From Gymnorhina tibicen (lineage: Eukaryota > Chordata > Aves > Passeriformes > Artamidae), in assembly GCA_013399875.1 (NCBI GenBank), contig VXAZ01003885.1:496330-560329 (forward strand): DNA of 64,000 nucleotides. The letters run 5' to 3'. The notes beneath the pieces are model-generated. The model worked only from the letters and a program-made list of their open reading frames with translations. It was not told the DNA's origin and ran no database searches. The translations under genes were made by a program, and so were the position numbers. Positions 45,071 through 56,760 of the stretch are shown piece after piece (within the stretch, counting starts at the first letter, position 1; every line of letters begins with the position of its first letter).

Positions 45071-47164
45071 CCAGCTGGGACCACCAGCTCCCATCAGTCC
45101 TGCTCAGAAATAGCTTGAAACCAGATGTTTCTGCCTCTGGTCCTTATTGAAGCCAAGGCCAAAGGTGCCCCATGAGGTTTGCAGAAGGGCTGGCTCCTAC
45201 CTGGCTCCCACAGCCCGTGCTGGCAGAGGTCTTGATGGATGCACCCTCCTGGACAAAGCAGTGACGCCTCTGTTGGCACCTCTCCTTCTCCCTCGCTGCC
45301 GAGGTGCCGAGGTAGAGCAGGGAATCTGCTCACTGCAGCACATCTACTCATCAGATGCTAGATTGATACGGACAAATGTGAGCAAACCAAATTGGTTTAT
45401 GCTGTATTTGAATTTTTATCTGCAACAATAATCCATTTATTAGTGAATAATTCGGGGTATTAAATACTAAAACCCCGTCTTTGATGCTGAAAGTCACGGA
45501 GCCCTGGAGTGCTGGAGGCTGAGGGAATGTGCTGAGCCAGGCCTGGAACATGCTGGTTGTCTTCTTCATCCTTCAGCTGGGACAGATGTGGTGAGAGTGT
45601 GGACAGACCCGCACTCTGACCCAATGTGACCATCCCAGCTTTCTGGCAATAATATTTTTTCTAATATGACTCATATATATTCCACTTCTTGTTTCAAGTA
45701 AAAAGTGATTTGATGGCAGAAGAAAGGGTTTATGTCTTTGGGGCCCAATTTTCTGAATACTGCACAAAAATACACATGCAATTCTTGGCAATAATTGAGA
45801 TTTTGTATGCAAATTGGGTCATTCTGTGTGTGTAATTGCCCTTTCAATGCATAATTGCCCGTGGGCAGGTTTTGCAGAAGATCATATCAACTGCATGTAC
45901 AGATAAGTCGCACATTTTTATTCACTTCAGGAAATGTGCACAAGCAGGAATTTAAAACCAGACACCCAAGAGGGCTGGAGACTTCTTAGCGGTCTGGAAA
46001 CAATGAATGCTCGGGCTGCAATCAGCAGGCAGGATTTGGTGAAGATTATGAACCTGAGAAATGGAATAAATATTTGTGATGGATGTCGAGGACATCCCGC
46101 GGCACCGGAGGGGACAGCAGGAGCCTCACTCGGGGATCGCTGTGCTGGGAAGGCCTGGCTCACGTTAACCCTTCCTTCTTCTGCGCAGGAGACAAAGGGA
46201 AAGGCAAATACTCCTTTATTAATTAGCACCCCGTAATCACTTTGCAGGGAGGATGACATTTGGACAGGCATCCCATCCCGCATCCCCTGTGGAAACCTGC
46301 TTCTCCACTCACAGCAGAGAGCAGAGCCTGCAGAGAGTTAAGCCCGTGCTTAACTTTAAGCGTGTTTGCTTTCTGTTCCAATTAATACAAATGCTGATTA
46401 CTTAAGAGCTTTGCTGAAAAGGGTCCAAAGCACCAAAATGGCCTGACTGGGAGAGGCATTTTGATATCCTGATTAGAGAAAACCTGTTCCAGGGTCTTCA
46501 AGGAATATCTACAGAATTTTTGTGAGCCATTTTCCCTTCCGCAATCTTTCTACCTAAGTTTTAAAGACACTTTTACTGAAGATTTACTGATAGAAACCTT
46601 CTACTGAGTGCATTTGATTGCTCCATATTTCAGAAACAATGTGGGAATGGAAAAATCTCTCTCTTTAGGCTCCATTATCTTAGACTCCTATTGTCGGCAT
46701 GGAGTTATAAAGAACCAATACTACCTTTAAACACCAAATAGCTTAACTGCTCAAAACATAAAATGAAAGCACTAAACACATCAGTTTTGTGTAAAAACCC
46801 TGCACTTTTTCCCTTGTAATAAACAAATAGGTATATAACAGCAACCAAAATAAACCGGGTAAATGCTTTGGCTCTTCTTCTCCGAGAGCTGGGCTGTAAC
46901 TGCTGGATGAAAATCCATCACTGTGGGACTCTAGCCTCCACACTGGGAATGAGGGTCGCTCTGTTCACAGCCTCCAGTGACAGAGTGGGTCATTTCAAGG
47001 GTTAGCAGTGAGGAAATATTGTCCCTGGAATTAGGGTCCCCTTGACCAGGGTGTGTGTCCAGCAGAGCTGTAGGGAGCACAGCCTGCCCTCCCATTTTCT
47101 CTTGCAGTCACGATCGTCCTGGCTGATGATTAAATTCTTCTGGGCAAACCCTGTCTGTTCGTGA
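45071..47164. other. Unique sequence, no gene seen
   Basis: 45800-46240 is AT-rich with an octamer word (45807-45814, preceded by ttttgt, close to a SOX-octamer composite) and may be conserved. No gene or repeat is recognised. Confidence 0.45.
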
Positions 47165-48215
47165 TAAATTTGATAAGATAAATGATTTTTCTAGACAAAG
47201 GAAATGCAAGATATCTCATCTATCTGGACCGAAGATGCCATTTGATATAGTGCCACATGGGAAATTATCAGATCAGCTGAAAGCGCCAAGAATTTATACA
47301 GGAGCTGTGAAGTGGGAACAGCGCTGGCTAAAGGGGAGCCCGTGACAGGGAGCAGCAGAAGGGGAATTATCACTCTGAAGTGAGGTTACCAGTAAACATC
47401 CCCGAGGATCAGGAGTGGATCTGAACATATTTCATTTCTGCAATGACCTTGGAAGGGAATGATGAGAGTGACAATGACACCTGAAGCTCACGCGATGGAA
47501 GGCGCATCCTCAATGCAAGCCAGGACAGGGCTATTAACTGAGGGCCGACCTTGAAAACTGAAGCAATAGAAGAGGGATAAAATACAATAATATATAATGT
47601 ATGGACGAGTTCTTGTGGAGCAGCAGTGAGAATTTCAGCTATTTGTTAGAAATGACTGAGGATGAGAAAGACCTGAATGTACTTGGACATCCCAGGTTAA
47701 CCATTAAGTGGCAATTAAATGGTTTCAAGGAAAAAACGATCAGATATACCCAATTCACCTTTTCAGTTAAGGCTAGAGGTCTAGAGAAGCACTAATTCAA
47801 TTTTACAAAGGTAGGCCTGACCTCATCAGAATAGTGTGTACAGTTCTCTTCCCCCAAGAGTGAGAGGGAGGAATTCAAACAGTAAATGGTGCCATAAGGG
47901 GATTTAGGACAATCAGAGGAATGCAGGGACTGTCAGGCTGAGAGAGGAAAAAAGCACTTAGTTTAGTTAGGTAAAGACTGGGAGTGGAACATGTGGAGGG
48001 GTAAACACTCAAAGGAGAAAATTGCTGCTGAAAAGAAATAACAGTGGTGGGCACGAGGACAAATGACTTAAATAGCCCAGGAGTTAATTTAGGCTTGAAA
48101 TAGAGGAAAATCGATATAGTAACAAGTAGGGGCAAACCCCTTTAACAGTCATGTGAAATAAAGCTTGAATGGTGCATTACAAAGTTTTTAATGGAGCTGG
48201 AGGAGGACCGGGGTG
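47165..48215 (+). mobile_element. Ancient CR1/L3-like LINE fossil, longest in window
   Basis: About 1 kb follows the 3' half of the family's ORF2 in order. YLD then, after a frameshift, FDIVPHGKLS lies at 47221-47280. RWLKG, SEVTS, and GSGVDLNIF followed by NDLG come next (47320-47455). tgaggatgagaaagacctga marks the EEKDLGVL region. ctgacctcatcagaatagtgtgtacagttct marks the RPHLEYC region (near 47818). gaggaattcaaac, atcagaggaatgcagggact and aggctgag follow. Stops and frameshifts are numerous. It is clearly older than the tail-bearing CR1 copies. Confidence 0.85.
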
Positions 48216-49748
48216 TCAGGACCAGGGACACCTTCCTATGTGGTGTTTTTTGGGAAGGAGTGAGAGTTGTGGCTGCCACGTGCTGTGTAACGGCAGCCCA
48301 GGGGCATGTAAAGATTTCTATCTGTAGGAAGTTTGAGGAATAGCAGCTCATAAAACAGACACCTTTGAAGGTAAGCAAGGGGATTCATGGCTGAGGGAAA
48401 CTATTTGGGATTACCTCTGTACACCTCGTTTTAAGCCTCTAAGCCATCCATTGAAAGAGGCAGAGATTGGATTGTGAGAGTTACCTGCCCTGATTGAGGG
48501 CTCTGTGTAGCCAACAGCCCTGATGGGCAGCCCCTACTCAGCCCCGGAGGAGAGCACACTTATAGAAAATACACATTTTTGCCAAAACTGGACTCCGGTC
48601 ATGAATGATTCATGAACGGAAAACAAGGCTACATTCATCAGATAATTTATATGTAAACCACTAGTTCCACCAGCTACAGAAATAAGCCCAGATCCCTGTA
48701 GGTCAGAGCTGTAATGAGCCTCTCGCAGTGGGAAGGATGCTCTGCTGGTGCTGCACTGGGCTGTGTCCCTATTAGCCTGGCACCAGCCCCTCGGCAGCAG
48801 GGCAGGAGGAGTTATGCTGCTGATCAGTGTGGGCCTTCCTGGCTGCCAGCAGCTGCTGCACAGCCTTTGCTGGGGTCTGCTCGCCTGGGGCAGCCTCTGT
48901 GGGTGCTGAGCTCACTGAGGGAGCTTTGATTTGAGCGGTGATGGCAGATCTCACTGAAATCCAAACGCCAAAATTCTTGTTCCCACCACGACTGCGCTGT
49001 GCTGGGTGGAAGGGGAACACGGGTGTGCTGATCTCACATCTCCTGCAGTTTGCTGGGGCAGAAGGAGGTTTTCAAGGTCTGCCTGCAGACCTGCTCACAC
49101 CAGAGGTCAAGGGCAGTGGCACCCAAGCACACTGACCGAGTAAAACCAGAGTGTTTTCACAGAGGTTTAAGGCTGGGGGTTTAAACCACAGCCAGCATTA
49201 ATTGCTGTGCTCATGTTAGCCTCGCTGATGTCCATTCCTTGCTAAAATGCAGTCCAGGGTCGCCACAAACTTCCCACACCACTGCAATGAGTAATTAACT
49301 GCACCTAGAGAAAGGGGGGATAAGAGACCTCACCACCGTCTTGGTGTTTGCCATGGCCCTGCCCAAGACAGCCCCAGTCATATGGAGCTGTGTAATTCCT
49401 CCAAAAAATGAGTCCTCCCTCATCCTTCCCGAGGACTGTTTGTTAAGCCCTGACTCTTTCTATTCACTTTCCAGCTAATGTAAGCATTTGCCCAGAGCCT
49501 GGTCGACTAGCAAACAAAATATAACCTTCACTAGTGAAAAAAAAGTAACCTTCACTAGTATTGATCTGCCAGTTTAGTTGCAGACAGTCCTGAACCTGCT
49601 GCAGAACATAACAGACAGCAGAAATACATTTCACCTGCAAGTAAAGGGCTTGGAACCTATGAAATTTAACTGCATGTGTTCACCCACCTCCACTCACCTT
49701 GCACCAAGCAACTCCACCAATCAGCTTTCTAAACCTCTTTCTGTACAG
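48216..49748. other. Mostly unique sequence
   Basis: The first 150 bp may be LINE remains. A small direct repeat (taaccttcactagt at 49522 and 49546) sits with the perfect palindrome ttcactagtgaa (49527-49538). No gene is recognised. Confidence 0.45.
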
Positions 49749-49800
49749 GGAGCTAGGCAAGATGGACAGTTGGTCTGACCCAGTAGTGCTGATGTTATTT
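49749..49800 (+). mobile_element. 3' end of an ancient CR1/L3-like LINE
   Basis: gagctaggcaagatggacag followed by ttggtctgacccagtag matches the strongly conserved terminal segment of old reptilian CR1 elements (gctagatgg-c-ttggtctgacccagtatggc). Upstream sequence is too decayed to extend. Confidence 0.7.
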
Positions 49801-51717
49801 TTCATGAGAAATAGGTTGAGTTAATAGCAAATTTATACGAGCTTCCAGCTGGAGCTGCTCTAAGATTGTGCAGCTGCAGAGTGATGAGACCTGGGGGGAA
49901 CACACATTCCTGAGAGTCTGGCTTTCCTTCTGCATTGCTGGGTCCCAAGGAGGATTTTGCAGAAGAGGCAAAAAGTCTTGTAATATCACTGGGCAAGCCA
50001 GACAGATCTGTTGCCCAAATCTACCTGTAGATCATCTGTGCTGGATCTAGGAAATGAGCCAAGAGGCTTTACGGGCATTAATAATGGGAATGTGATCTCT
50101 CTGCTTCCTCCTGGCCTTGGAGAAAAGCACGTGAGGTGACCCCACTGTGCGAGCTGAGCCCTGTTGGGAAGGCAGAACTCTTGTCCTCAGTGTTGCGTGC
50201 AGGTTGTCCTGCTGGAATTAGCAAAATCCAGAATCACCGGGTTCCCTGCTGGGACAGCTTCGTGCCCTGCCCCGCCCCGAGGCTGCTCCTCTGCCACACG
50301 AGCCTCCTCGTTTTCTGCAGAGCATTGTTACTTCTCCATTCCCTTTGTGCTGGTCTCTTGCCTGTGAGTACAGACACCTTCACAACATCTCACCTCACCG
50401 GTTTCCTGCTTACCTGGTTTTCCTCCTCTTGCTTTCTAAACTGATTCCCTTTGCATCTGCCCTTCCTTAGTTCTCTTATTATCCTCAGCTTTCCCTTCAT
50501 GGACTGGTTCCTTCCTCCTCTGGTACTTCCAGATGTTCCTTGCTCTGTCCATCCCTCCTGCCCACCCATCTACTTTTAGCTCTTTTCTCACACTGCTGCA
50601 TTGATTCCAGCCCTCCCCAGCAATTCTTAGAGGACATCCTGTCTCCAGCCTACCTTTGCATGTAGCTTGTCCAGTTAAACATAGTAAGTTTTCTCTTCTG
50701 AATAGAGGGTAAATAGAGTTAGAAAGGGACCTTTCAGACACATCCCTCACATCTGCTTTTGGCTGTCCAGATGTGCACAGATGTGTTAACTTTCTTCTTA
50801 GCAAACGCATCACACTGTCTGCTACACATAACTTCAGAGATCGGGTAATTCCCTGAATTTTTAGAAATAAATTTTATTTGCTATCAAGAGTTTCTGTGGC
50901 ATTTGCTGTCAAAGCTATTTCATATCTGCCTGTATTCACTATGGATTTTCAGTTTCCACATTCATATGTTAAGAGAGAAATGAGAAAAGCAAAAATGCCC
51001 TTTTTGATGCTAATCTACAGAGTCTCAATAACCAAATATTTCTTTTTAAGACGGTAGAGGCAGTGACCATCTTCTAACTCACAGCAGTATTTCCTCTCTG
51101 AAATTTTCACAGCACAGGAGATTATTGCTGCCAGCACATGCCAAGAAGTTTGTTAATTGTCATCCCTACCTTCCAAAGCTGTTACTGAGCTTGAAACCAC
51201 TGCAGTGATTGCTGAGCTTGTTTGCAACGTGACTATTACAAGTATTTTCCCCACAGTTCTGCATTGCCTTCTGGTCCTCACTTCAGTGTTGGCTAAGCTG
51301 TCATTTACAGGAGTGATGCTGTCATTACAATATTTGATATATTTCGGAGTGTAGCTGTCGTTGAAAGCACATTATGTACTTCCTAAGGAAACCTGATATT
51401 TATTTCTCGCCGTGAAGCCGGTGGCACTGCCAAGTAGCAGGTGTGGGCAAACTCACCTTCAGCATGGCTGGAGCATCAGGCAGACAAGCTGCCACTGCTT
51501 CACCCTGGCCTTGGGACAGCACCCGACAGAGGCACATCTTTGTTTGTGTTGTATTACACCTCCAGATATCCCAGATGTTCTGCAATGGGCACTGGTGAGT
51601 GCTTTTTGCAATCTAGACACTATTTGGTGGTAATTCCTTGAGCCTAAAGACTGGGCTGTTGATTACCGGGGTTTTTTTAATTACAATTTATGCTGTTTTG
51701 ATTTGTTCACATGGTTT
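49801..51717. other. Unique sequence, no gene seen
   Basis: CT-rich at 50270-50600, AT-richer after 50800. Frames up to 125 codons, none recognisable. Confidence 0.5.
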
Positions 51718-51845
51718 ATAGAATCACAGAATCATTTAAGTTGTGAAAGCCCTCTAAGACCACGGAGTCCAACCACTGCCAAGCCCACCACTAAACCAAG
51801 TGCCATGTCTGCACATCTTTTACCCATCACAGAATCACAGAAACA
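51718..51845 (-). mobile_element. CR1 LINE 3' fragment plus a second tail
   Basis: tagaatcacagaatcattta, ctctaagaccacggagtcca, ccactaaaccaagtgccatg: the same subfamily as 10480 and 59415, truncated after about 110 bp. A second reversed tail (catcacagaatcacagaa, from 51825) abuts it, suggesting a second insertion cut down to its tail or a template switch. Confidence 0.85.
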
Positions 51846-53629
51846 CATGTTGTTATGGGGTAAACCGCATTACTCACCCCACTTGTCCCATAGCCAAGTC
51901 CCCTAATTTGCTGAGAAAGACACTGCAGAAGACCTTCCCAGTTTACCAGACTTTTTCTCTGTCCCACTAAGAGATTTTGTTTGCTCATTGCAAGGGCTTT
52001 GCTGGCTCCAGTTTTTGCAGAGCAGTCACAAGTTTTCTTCTGTTCTTCTACTCCAGCACATATCCTTATCCCAGTAACACTGGTGGACTTCAACTTTGGG
52101 AAAACTGCTGTTGTGTCTTCCGTGTGTTGTTTAACTCTTGTTTTTCTAAATGCTGGAAGTTTATTTGTGAAAGCCAACAGTTTCATGTAGTTTCTGTCTG
52201 TTTGCTGCTTTCTAAAAGTGGTTTGTCCACTTAACTTTTGCTTTTTGCTATTAAAAATCTTCCTTTGCTGATCCCTGGGAGGGGCTCCAGATGCTGTAAC
52301 CTGACTGTATAAACCTTGGCGAGTGGATGAAGTGTTTTCCTATCATTTCTTTGAGAAGCCACTTTGCCTTCATGATCCATCTCCTTCCCCTTGTCTTGAC
52401 TCATGTGGCATTTTCCAGCATCGTTCTTTGTTTTATGAAGAATTTCTTCTGCTGTTTTTGTGAAGATATTTTGGAGAAGCTGGTGGTGCTGCTTCAACCC
52501 TCTCACACACTCTCTAGATGACCTCACCTACCCCGACTTTAGGTGCATTTACCTCTAAACTGGCAGTGGCTGGTACTGCTTGATAACATCCTGCAGGAAG
52601 ATGTGTGACCTGCAAATCAAAGCCTTGTAGCACCTGATTTATCCTTCAGTTCAAATTGAAATTGATCCTGTGCTTGTCTTACAGCTTTCACTGTCAGTTT
52701 GGTTAATGAATTAGGATTTTATTTGGGTCTGTAGTTTAATCCCGTACCTTTCCATGCAAATTATGATTCCCTCTCCCCTCACTTAGTCCGTACCAGTGCT
52801 AGTTCTGCAGCTGCAGCTCATAGCAGGGTAAATGTCACCAATATTTCACTGTTTGCATTTTCATAATCAGGTCTGCTATTTGATGGCTTTTCCTCACAGT
52901 GATTGTTTCTTCTCAGCTGAAATCTCCCATTGTTTAGAGGAAGTCATGCCTGGGTTTTCATTAAAGTCTGGAGACAGCTACAGACCTGACCCTGCCTCCG
53001 CTCCCCGTAGCTCTTTGGAGGTGTGTGACGGTGGATAAATTACAATCAGCTCACTGGGAACCTGGCTGTAGGCAATTCTTCTGACATGCAAATTGCTGAA
53101 GATTATTGGTTGTGTAGACACTGTACTAACACCAAACCATCCACATAACCTAAATATTTAAAACTCAGTGCAAACTGGTACAGAGGCATTGCTGCTCCCA
53201 GCAGGACTTTGCTGCCTAGAACGGAGTGCAGCTCTGGAGAAGAACCAGCTGATATCATATTTGTTGTTTTATGGATCTTAGGGCTCATCATAGGTCCTAT
53301 AGGTTTATCCAGTGCAACTTCCTTGATATTTGCCCGCTTGCTGGGATCGTAGGAGTTCAGCCTCTCCCTGGGTGTGTTCTCCTTGCCGGTGTCTCCGGTG
53401 CTCGGGCAGCCCCACACCCCACAGCTGGGAGAAGCAGTTTGCCTCTTCAGCTCCTGCAAGAGTCTCAAGAACTGAACCCATGACATAAACCTATAAAATT
53501 CTCTAAAATCAAAGACATCCTTCTTGTGACTTCACGAATTCTCAGGAGGAGTTGCTGCCGAAAATAATCCAGTGGCACCCAGCCAGGAGCAAGTAGTACA
53601 AATCAAGTCTCATTACTTCAAGTTAGAGG
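51846..53629. other. Unique sequence, no gene seen
   Basis: No gene or repeat recognised. Octamer words at 52754 and 53086. Confidence 0.5.
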
Positions 53630-53950
53630 CATAGAATGAATCCCAGAATGGTTTGGTTTGGAAGGGACCTTAAAGCTCAGCTAGTTTCACTCCCCTGCCA
53701 CGGGCAGGGACACCTTCCACTATCCCAGGGTGCTCCAAGCCCCGTCCAGCCTGGCCTTGGACACTTCCAGGGATCCAGGGGCAGCCCCAGCTTCTCTGGT
53801 GCAAGGACCTCCCCACACTCAGAGGGAAAAATTTCTTCCTAGTATCTAATCTAAATCTCTCATGTTTTTGTTTAAAGCCATTCCCCCTTGTCCTTTCACT
53901 ATCTGCCTGTGGAAAAAGTCCTTCTCCCTCTTTATGGTGTGCAGGGAAAC
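53630..53950 (-). mobile_element. CR1 LINE, 5'-truncated 3' fragment
   Basis: The reversed tail (catagaatgaatcccagaat) is followed by the full 3' region. The minus strand decodes SERTRGNGFKQKHERFRLDT and RKKFF; the frame then shifts because about 12 bp of the caccctgtgcc segment is missing. Confidence 0.95.
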
Positions 53951-56499
53951 TCTCAGGCATCTAACAAAACTCCTGTAAAGCAGAGGCAACGTGTTACAAG
54001 AGTTATAAAAAAGAGTGAAAGCTGAAAGTTGTGTTGGGATTGGTACTGAAACTTGCTAACTTCTGTTTGCTCTAGGGCCGAGGCTCCACACTGAACTGAT
54101 GGCAATTTTGGATTTCCTGCATCCCATAAATATCCACAGGGGAGAGCAGCATCCCCGTCAGCCTCCTCCTTCAGACCACTGATTGAAAGACTAAGAGTGG
54201 ACCAACTGCTGAACCTCAGTGGCAGATGCTTAAAATTACAGCCTGGGGAGCAGCAGAGAGGTTTTCCCTGGCTGCCTCTGCTGTACTTCTTCTGCTGGTA
54301 ATTTTCTTTCCCGGTGTTTTGGAAGCGCCCCCTTCCCCCACCCCTCACGGAGTGTTAAATCCTGACATTCCAGTTGAAGCTGTGTGTGCAGCATCTGCTC
54401 TCCTCCCCCTTGGATCACATGCATGGCCTCTATTTATAGCAGGAGTGAATTTTTGTTCTTATGCATCATTCCAGCCAGCAGAAAGCAAAACAGAAGGAGA
54501 AGCTGATGCAGGAAAATGTTCCCTCAAGTCAGATTTTCAACAGAGAAAGGAGCAACAACTTCCTGCCCTTTGCAGTGCCCTCACACCCCACAGTCTCCAT
54601 CCAGAATCCTCCACTGGCCACTGTGCCATGGCCAAGTGCCTCCCGGAGGCCGCCAAACCACAGTAATGGGCACATTCAAATTGAGCCAAGTGTATTTAGT
54701 TTTTAGAAGACTGGCATAAGTCATCTTTATTGAATATAATTTAGTTTTAACATATTGCTCTGTGCTTGAGTTATTATCTTCACTGTGCTTGGAGAAATAA
54801 ATTACATTGAAGCCTTTATTTTTGACCTGTGACATCAATACATGCCATGGACAGATTCCAAAATCTTATCAGCTTTGGCATGGCTATTAAATTACAGTGG
54901 TGAACAAACCTCTTTAGAAATGAAAAATGCTTTTGGAGCTTTGACCTTTTACATTTCAATTCGTAAAGAGCCCAGTGCAAATGGGAAATGCTGATCAAAA
55001 TCCAGTTACTTTAATCTTCTGGGGTGTCCTTTCTGCAGAAGAAAAGAACAAAAATGTATCTTCTTGCCTTGTAGCCCTTCAGATCTCGACACCAAACATT
55101 GCCTGCAACTCTGAGATTTGGTGGAAGCAGAGCTTGAAAGCACAGAACGTGGCAAATCAGCCAGAGTCACGGAATTTCCACAAAGAAACCTACTGCAAGA
55201 TAAAGGTATTAATTAAAATTGAACAAAGGCACACAGCTGTTCTGCTGCTCATGGGCTGCGTTCATTGGTGTTCCAGGAGGATGTGTGAGGATCTGCAATA
55301 TTTTTACCTCTGCTCCTCTTCCCTGAGAATGCACCAAGGCTTTGTCTGTCTGAAAGATGAGGAACTGTACCCAAATGGGTATTTTATGTACTCTTAACCC
55401 AAGTATTTAAGTATTCTGAAGCCAGTAAGCCAAGATTGGGGTTGTTTTCTCACTTCTCCCACTGTCTTCACAGAACCATTTTCCCTTTTATAAAAAATTC
55501 TGCCTTATTCCTTATGCAGCACATGGCGATGCACAGTCAGATGGGGAGGGACACCGGGGTCAAAGGACACAGTTTAGGAACAGTAGTGCAGAGCTCTGTG
55601 TGTCACTTGGCTGAGGAAGCTGTAAGTAGGGGTCTATAGCAAAATTAACCAGGTTACAGAAATATTATTCCCATTACTTAAAATTTTTAACTTCCCTTGC
55701 TCTTTTCAGCCACGTGAAGCACGAGGTTTAGCTGCCTGTGCTCGTGGGGGAAGGATGAAGGTGTTCCCAAATCTCCACAGGCAGCCGGAGACATCACTCA
55801 GTGCACGGCTCTGAGGCACCTTTAGAGTGGGGCTGAAAACTCATTCCTTTCTCATCAGTCCTCTGGCTACACTTGTTTTCAATATTATTTAATAGTGCTT
55901 TATGTATTTCTGATAACTTTTGGGGAAAGGAATTTTTTTTCTACTGCTGATGAGAACAAAAAGCACAAGTTACACTGAAATTAATGAATACAGCTGGACA
56001 AAGACCCAGTTGTTCCTTATTAAGCTTTAATTAAACTGGAGCACTACAGAGAGTCAGAGGAGTTTCTGGGTTGTTTGTGATGTTTCAAGAGAGTAATTCC
56101 TAGGACATCCATCAGCAATGCTCATTTATATTCTACTTTAATCCCATATTACCTTTTCAGAGCCAGGGGAAATCTTGACATCCCAAAGAAGGGACAAGCT
56201 AGTTTCTTTTGCTGAATCAGAAAACAGGGATGGGCCCAACAGCCTGGGGCACAGAAAGGTCCCTGGAGCTGGGAATGCAGAGAAGATAATTGAGTTTAGT
56301 GATGCACCAAACGGGATTTACATTTCTAAATGAGTAATTATGGTCAATAAATTCACCAAGAGCAAGTTGGATGTTAGTTTTTTGGTTTTGGTATATTCTA
56401 GGCACCATGTTGGACCTAAATTATGGACAGCAAGTGGTTAACAAGTCTGCAAGGCTGGTGTGTTGGACAGAGAGCTAAAATAAAGCACCGTGCTGCAGG
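53951..56499. other. Unique sequence, no gene seen
   Basis: Frames up to 146 codons without recognisable content (54226-54666, plus, begins with a hydrophobic stretch but has no family resemblance). No repeat is recognised. Confidence 0.5.
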
Positions 56500-56760
56500 A
56501 AAACCTAATGTATGTTAATTGAATGCCGATTGATTAAACATATTCATTGAGGTTTCACATCTAGGTCATAAGTAATCTATCTATTACATACTTGTTAAAC
56601 CTCATTAAATAATTGTCTAGTGGTATTTAACATGCAATAAGCATCCCCTGAAATTCAGCTAAAATGTGTTCCTGCATTTGCTTAAGAACTCGCCCGAGTG
56701 AATCGATCGAAGATTTCAATAAAAGGGATCTGCTGCACGGTGGTGTGAGATATCCCAGTA
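56500..56760. promoter_or_regulatory. Possible conserved noncoding element
   Basis: AT-rich, repeat-free stretch with gattgattaaac, cattaaataattg, and a CpG-bearing block (aactcgcccgagtgaatcga). The style suggests constraint; there is no alignment to confirm it. Confidence 0.2.

Noticed and set aside
54226..54666. 146-codon frame with a hydrophobic start, as a possible secreted protein
   Set aside because: After the hydrophobic stretch there is no family resemblance, and overlapping frames are also open; most likely chance.
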